A stretch of DNA of 64,000 bases from a bacterium (GTDB taxonomy: Bacteria > UBP6 > UBA1177). Numbering within the stretch: position 1 is the first letter of the stretch; the number at the start of each line of letters is the position of its first letter. The translations under genes and the position numbers were made by a program. Below the pieces are notes generated by a model. The model saw nothing but the letters and a program-made list of their open reading frames with translations. It had not been told where the DNA came from and did no database searches. The stretch is taken from NCBI GenBank assembly GCA_017405875.1, contig JAFQZM010000030.1, positions 1 through 64,000 of the forward strand, read 5' to 3'. Of this stretch, positions 61,719 to 64,000 are shown piece by piece.

Positions 61719-61748
61719 ATTTTAACTTGAGAAAAAAGGCAAGGTCAA
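61719..61748 (-). promoter_or_regulatory. Predicted promoter of the Na/Pi gene
   Basis: On the minus strand TTGACC (61748-61743), 18-base spacer, TAAAAT (61724-61719), then CCACCGTTTTTT. It overlaps the end of the upstream gene by four bases. Confidence 0.5.
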
Positions 61749-62122
61749 GGTTTTTTTATAATCTGAAGCACCAAAAGCACGGCAAAATTCAAAAAATCGG
61801 CGTAAACAGTTTTTATTCCGAAAATTTCCGCGGGGAAAACGCGGGCACTTCCTCCGAATTTTATCCAGACAAACAGAAAATATGCTGAAATCATGAGTCC
61901 GACCGTGAATCCGGCAGAAGCCAGAAGACGCGAGAAAAACGATTTCTTGAGCAGTGCTGAAAGGATTATTGCAATGTAGGCGTTTCCGTAAACATAGCAG
62001 ATCGGAATATTGCTGAAAGTAGGAACCCTGAAAGGATTCAAGTGCAGTTGCGCCAGAAGGATAAAAGAGACCGAAAGACCGAAGATGGCAAGTGCGAAGA
62101 AGAGTTTTTCCTTGAAACTCAT
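61745..62122 (-). CDS. Small four-span membrane protein
   Basis: 125 aa from the ATG at 62122, which overlaps the stop of the AEC permease (ATGA). Four hydrophobic segments (LFFALAIFGLSVSFILLAQL, YVYGNAYIAIILSALL, and two more). No recognised family. Probably co-translated with the permease. Confidence 0.65.
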   Translation of the reverse strand: MSFKEKLFFALAIFGLSVSFILLAQLHLNPFRVPTFSNIPICYVYGNAYIAIILSALLKKSFFSRLLASAGFTVGLMISAYFLFVWIKFGGSARVFPAEIFGIKTVYADFLNFAVLLVLQIIKKP

Positions 62123-63081
62123 AATAGAGTACTCCATTTTTCGATCATAAAATACCAGAAGGGAAGGGTGACAAGCGAAAAAATCGTCGAAAAAGTGACG
62201 ATCCCGCTCACGACTTCCTTATCCGAATCGAGGAAATCGGCAAAAAAAGGAGAAGTCGCGGCACTCGGCATGACCGATTCCATGAGAATTACTTTTTTTG
62301 TAGTAATATCAACACCTTTAAAGCAGAAGGAAACGATTAAAAGTGTCACAATGCCGACTGCGATCCCGAAAATCGTGCGGAAAAAAGTTCCTGAAACGAC
62401 GGGGCGGATCGTCTCTTTTTTGAGCATTATAGAAAGTGAAAGTCCTACTGTGAAAAGTATCGCCGGAATGGTTATGTTTGCTATCGAATTTATGCTCTGC
62501 GTAAGCCACGCAGGAATCTTCACTCCGTAAAAATTCATCGCCATAGCCAGAAAAGCGGAAAGAACAGGCGGAATTGCATTTGATGTAAGTGCGTGAATTA
62601 TTTTGTCTTTTGAAGTCTGACCTGATGAAGTGCGCGATAAAAACCAGATCATTGTAAAACCGGTAGAGAGGACTGCCGGCCAGAAAAACATAGAGAAAAA
62701 TACGCCGCGGGTAAAGCCGCTTTCGCCGTAAAAATAGGAGAGGACGCCCCAGCCTAAATAACTGTAGTTGCCGACGAAACTTCCGACGCAGAAACTGTTG
62801 GAAACTTTTTTATCCGATGATGAAAGACCCCGCAGCGAAATGACAAGAACTGCTGAAATTACAAGTATCAGGCAGAGCGATGCTATCATCGGAAGCATCT
62901 GACTGAACTCTTTCGTATCTGCGTTGTAGAGGTTTCTGAAAATGAGGAACGGAACCGTGACTTTTATTACGAATTTCCGAAGAACTGCCGATTCCTTGTC
63001 GGGAAAAAGTTTGAGCTGTTTGAATATCCAGCCTAAAAATATCGGAAAATTTATCGTCAGAACCAGTTCAAGCAGCTTCAA
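62119..63081 (-). CDS. AEC (auxin efflux carrier) family permease
   Basis: 320 aa starting at a TTG with GAGG 5 bases upstream. About ten hydrophobic segments; FPIFLGWIFKQLKLFP and the conserved middle PAVLSTGFTMIW are typical, and the C-terminal half repeats the fold (NSIANITIPAILFTVGLSLS). Family members export or import organic acids such as malonate; the substrate is unknown. Confidence 0.85.
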   Translation of the reverse strand: MKLLELVLTINFPIFLGWIFKQLKLFPDKESAVLRKFVIKVTVPFLIFRNLYNADTKEFSQMLPMIASLCLILVISAVLVISLRGLSSSDKKVSNSFCVGSFVGNYSYLGWGVLSYFYGESGFTRGVFFSMFFWPAVLSTGFTMIWFLSRTSSGQTSKDKIIHALTSNAIPPVLSAFLAMAMNFYGVKIPAWLTQSINSIANITIPAILFTVGLSLSIMLKKETIRPVVSGTFFRTIFGIAVGIVTLLIVSFCFKGVDITTKKVILMESVMPSAATSPFFADFLDSDKEVVSGIVTFSTIFSLVTLPFWYFMIEKWSTLL

Positions 63082-63108
63082 GGCAGCCTCATTCCAAAAA
63101 AACGCGCA

Positions 63109-63136
63109 ATTTTAAAGAAAGTTCTTAAAAAAACAA
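63109..63136 (-). promoter_or_regulatory. Predicted promoter of the AEC permease operon
   Basis: On the minus strand TTGTTT (63136-63131), 16-base spacer, TAAAAT (63114-63109), then TGCGCGTTTTTTT. Confidence 0.6.
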
Positions 63137-63187
63137 GTTCCGTTGCCGTCGCAGTTCTTTTGCGCCGCAGTCGGAATCACGTAATTA

Positions 63188-63205
63188 CGTTATAACGATA
63201 TTACG
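63188..63205 (+). repeat. Dispersed CGTTATAACG repeat, copy 3
   Basis: CGTTATAACGATATTACG, an exact reverse-complement match to 8145-8162. It lies between the divergent AEC and serC promoters. Confidence 0.65.
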
Positions 63206-63236
63206 GTAAGATTTGCGGAGGCGGCAATTAAAAAAT

Positions 63237-63265
63237 TTGACAACTGCCTTTTTAATTGTTGTAGT
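63237..63265 (+). promoter_or_regulatory. Predicted promoter of serC
   Basis: TTGACA (63237-63242), 17-base spacer, TGTAGT (63260-63265), then TACCCGTTTTTTGG. Confidence 0.6.
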
Positions 63266-63314
63266 TACCCGTTTTTTGGCTTATTTAACAACCGATATTT
63301 TTATGGAGTAAAAC

Positions 63315-64000
63315 ATGGAAAACAGAGCTCACAACTTTTTTGCAGGTCCTGCAGCGCTTCCGCTTGAAGTTCTCAAGCAGGCTCAGGCAGAACTTCTCAA
63401 TTTCAGAGGCACAGGCGTTTCCGTTATGGAAATCAGCCACAGAGACAAAGCATTCATCGCTGTAACAGAAGAAGCTGAGGCAGATCTTAAAAAACTTCTC
63501 GGTCTCGGTGACGACTATGCCGTTCTTTTCCTCGGCGGCGGTGCAACGCATCAGTTTATTATGCTCCCGATGAACGTTCTCAACGAAGGCGACTGCGCTG
63601 ACTACGTTGATTCCGGTAACTGGGCACACAGAGCTTACGAAGAAGCATGCATCCAGGCTGACTGGGCGAAAGCAAAGGCTAACTGCGTAGCTTCGACAAG
63701 AGAGCTTGAGAAGAAATACTGCGTTCTTCCCGAAGCAAAACAGGAAAACATGAACCCGAACGCAAAATACCTTCATTTCTGCTCGAACAACACGATCTAC
63801 GGAACCCAGTTCTTCGAAAAGAACTATCCGAAACCTCTCCCGGGTGTTCCGCTCGTAGCTGATATGTCGAGCGGTTTCATGTCGCACAAATTCGATGCAA
63901 CGAAATTCGACATGATTTATGCAGGTGCTCAGAAAAACGTCGGCCCCGCTGGTGTAACCGTCGTTGTAATCAAAAAGTCATGGGCAGAAACCTTCAACAA
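63315..64000 (+). CDS. serC: Phosphoserine aminotransferase, 3' end missing
   Basis: 228 codons before the window ends, ATGGAG before the ATG. PLP-dependent class V aminotransferase making phosphoserine from 3-phosphohydroxypyruvate, in serine (and often vitamin B6) synthesis. The start MENRAHNFFAGPAALPLEVL, the SVMEISHR block, FLGGGATHQF, HFCSNNTIYGTQF and the PLP-lysine region YAGAQKNVGPAGVTVV are all present. The true end lies outside. Confidence 0.96.
   Translation, partial: MENRAHNFFAGPAALPLEVLKQAQAELLNFRGTGVSVMEISHRDKAFIAVTEEAEADLKKLLGLGDDYAVLFLGGGATHQFIMLPMNVLNEGDCADYVDSGNWAHRAYEEACIQADWAKAKANCVASTRELEKKYCVLPEAKQENMNPNAKYLHFCSNNTIYGTQFFEKNYPKPLPGVPLVADMSSGFMSHKFDATKFDMIYAGAQKNVGPAGVTVVVIKKSWAETFN

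Overview
The window looks like chromosome from a diderm (Gram-negative type) bacterium of moderate GC. It carries lipoprotein processing genes (lgt, lspA), lipobox-bearing secreted proteins, a Wzi-like outer-membrane beta-barrel ending in Phe, PBP2 and LD-carboxypeptidase. Two large lipoproteins carry the DNDCDG 'putative metal-binding' cysteine motif behind Asp/Thr-rich linkers. This style is common in Myxococcota/delta-proteobacteria-like lineages, so that affiliation is my best guess, held with low confidence. Genes are closely packed, with many ATGA/GTGA overlaps.

Layout. 1-2.4 kb: end of a secreted FN3/DUF1566 protein and a DUF4143 ATPase flanked by imperfect direct repeats. 2.6-17.2 kb: core genes (SpoIID-like protein, gpmI, gltX, an S24-like repressor, a ZnuCB-like metal ABC pair, yigZ-lgt-lspA on the minus strand, an acidic lipoprotein, hinT, a DUF2520 protein, greA, recG). 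17.3-29.8 kb: an accessory/defence island. It holds an ORF6N protein bracketed by exact 21-bp direct repeats, a two-gene restriction-modification system whose Eco57I-like methyltransferase motifs are split over two proteins and joined to a GIY-YIG nuclease and SF2 helicase, a very AT-rich TIR-STAND (NLR-like) gene, and an alternating series of intact and broken AlbA_2 and DUF1016 genes. 29.8-45 kb: core genes again (zinc-ribbon protein, recN, topB-like, meaB, DciA-like, folD, an LysM-M23 peptidase overlapping tRNA-Arg(CCU), an MreD-like protein, mrdA/PBP2, htpX-lemA, ileS). 45-49.3 kb: two tandem paralogous MopE-like lipoproteins closed by a strong terminator. 49.4-64 kb: an enlarged glmS, a degenerate ABC pair, an FKBP lipoprotein, a TGS-domain nucleoside kinase, a TPR protein, an LdcA/unknown/Wzi operon, a Na/Pi cotransporter, an AEC permease and the 5' part of serC.

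Together the core genes cover cell-wall growth and remodelling (SpoIID, LysM-M23, PBP2, LdcA, GlmS), envelope lipoprotein maturation, translation (GltX, IleS, tRNA-Arg) and DNA repair/topology (RecG, RecN, TopB). The most interesting part is the island from 17.3 to 29.8 kb. A second observation is a recurrent promoter form in at least ten intergenic regions: a -10 hexamer close to TAAAAT, usually a 16-bp spacer to the -35, and directly after the -10 a GC block plus T-run (typically tCCGCGtTTTT).
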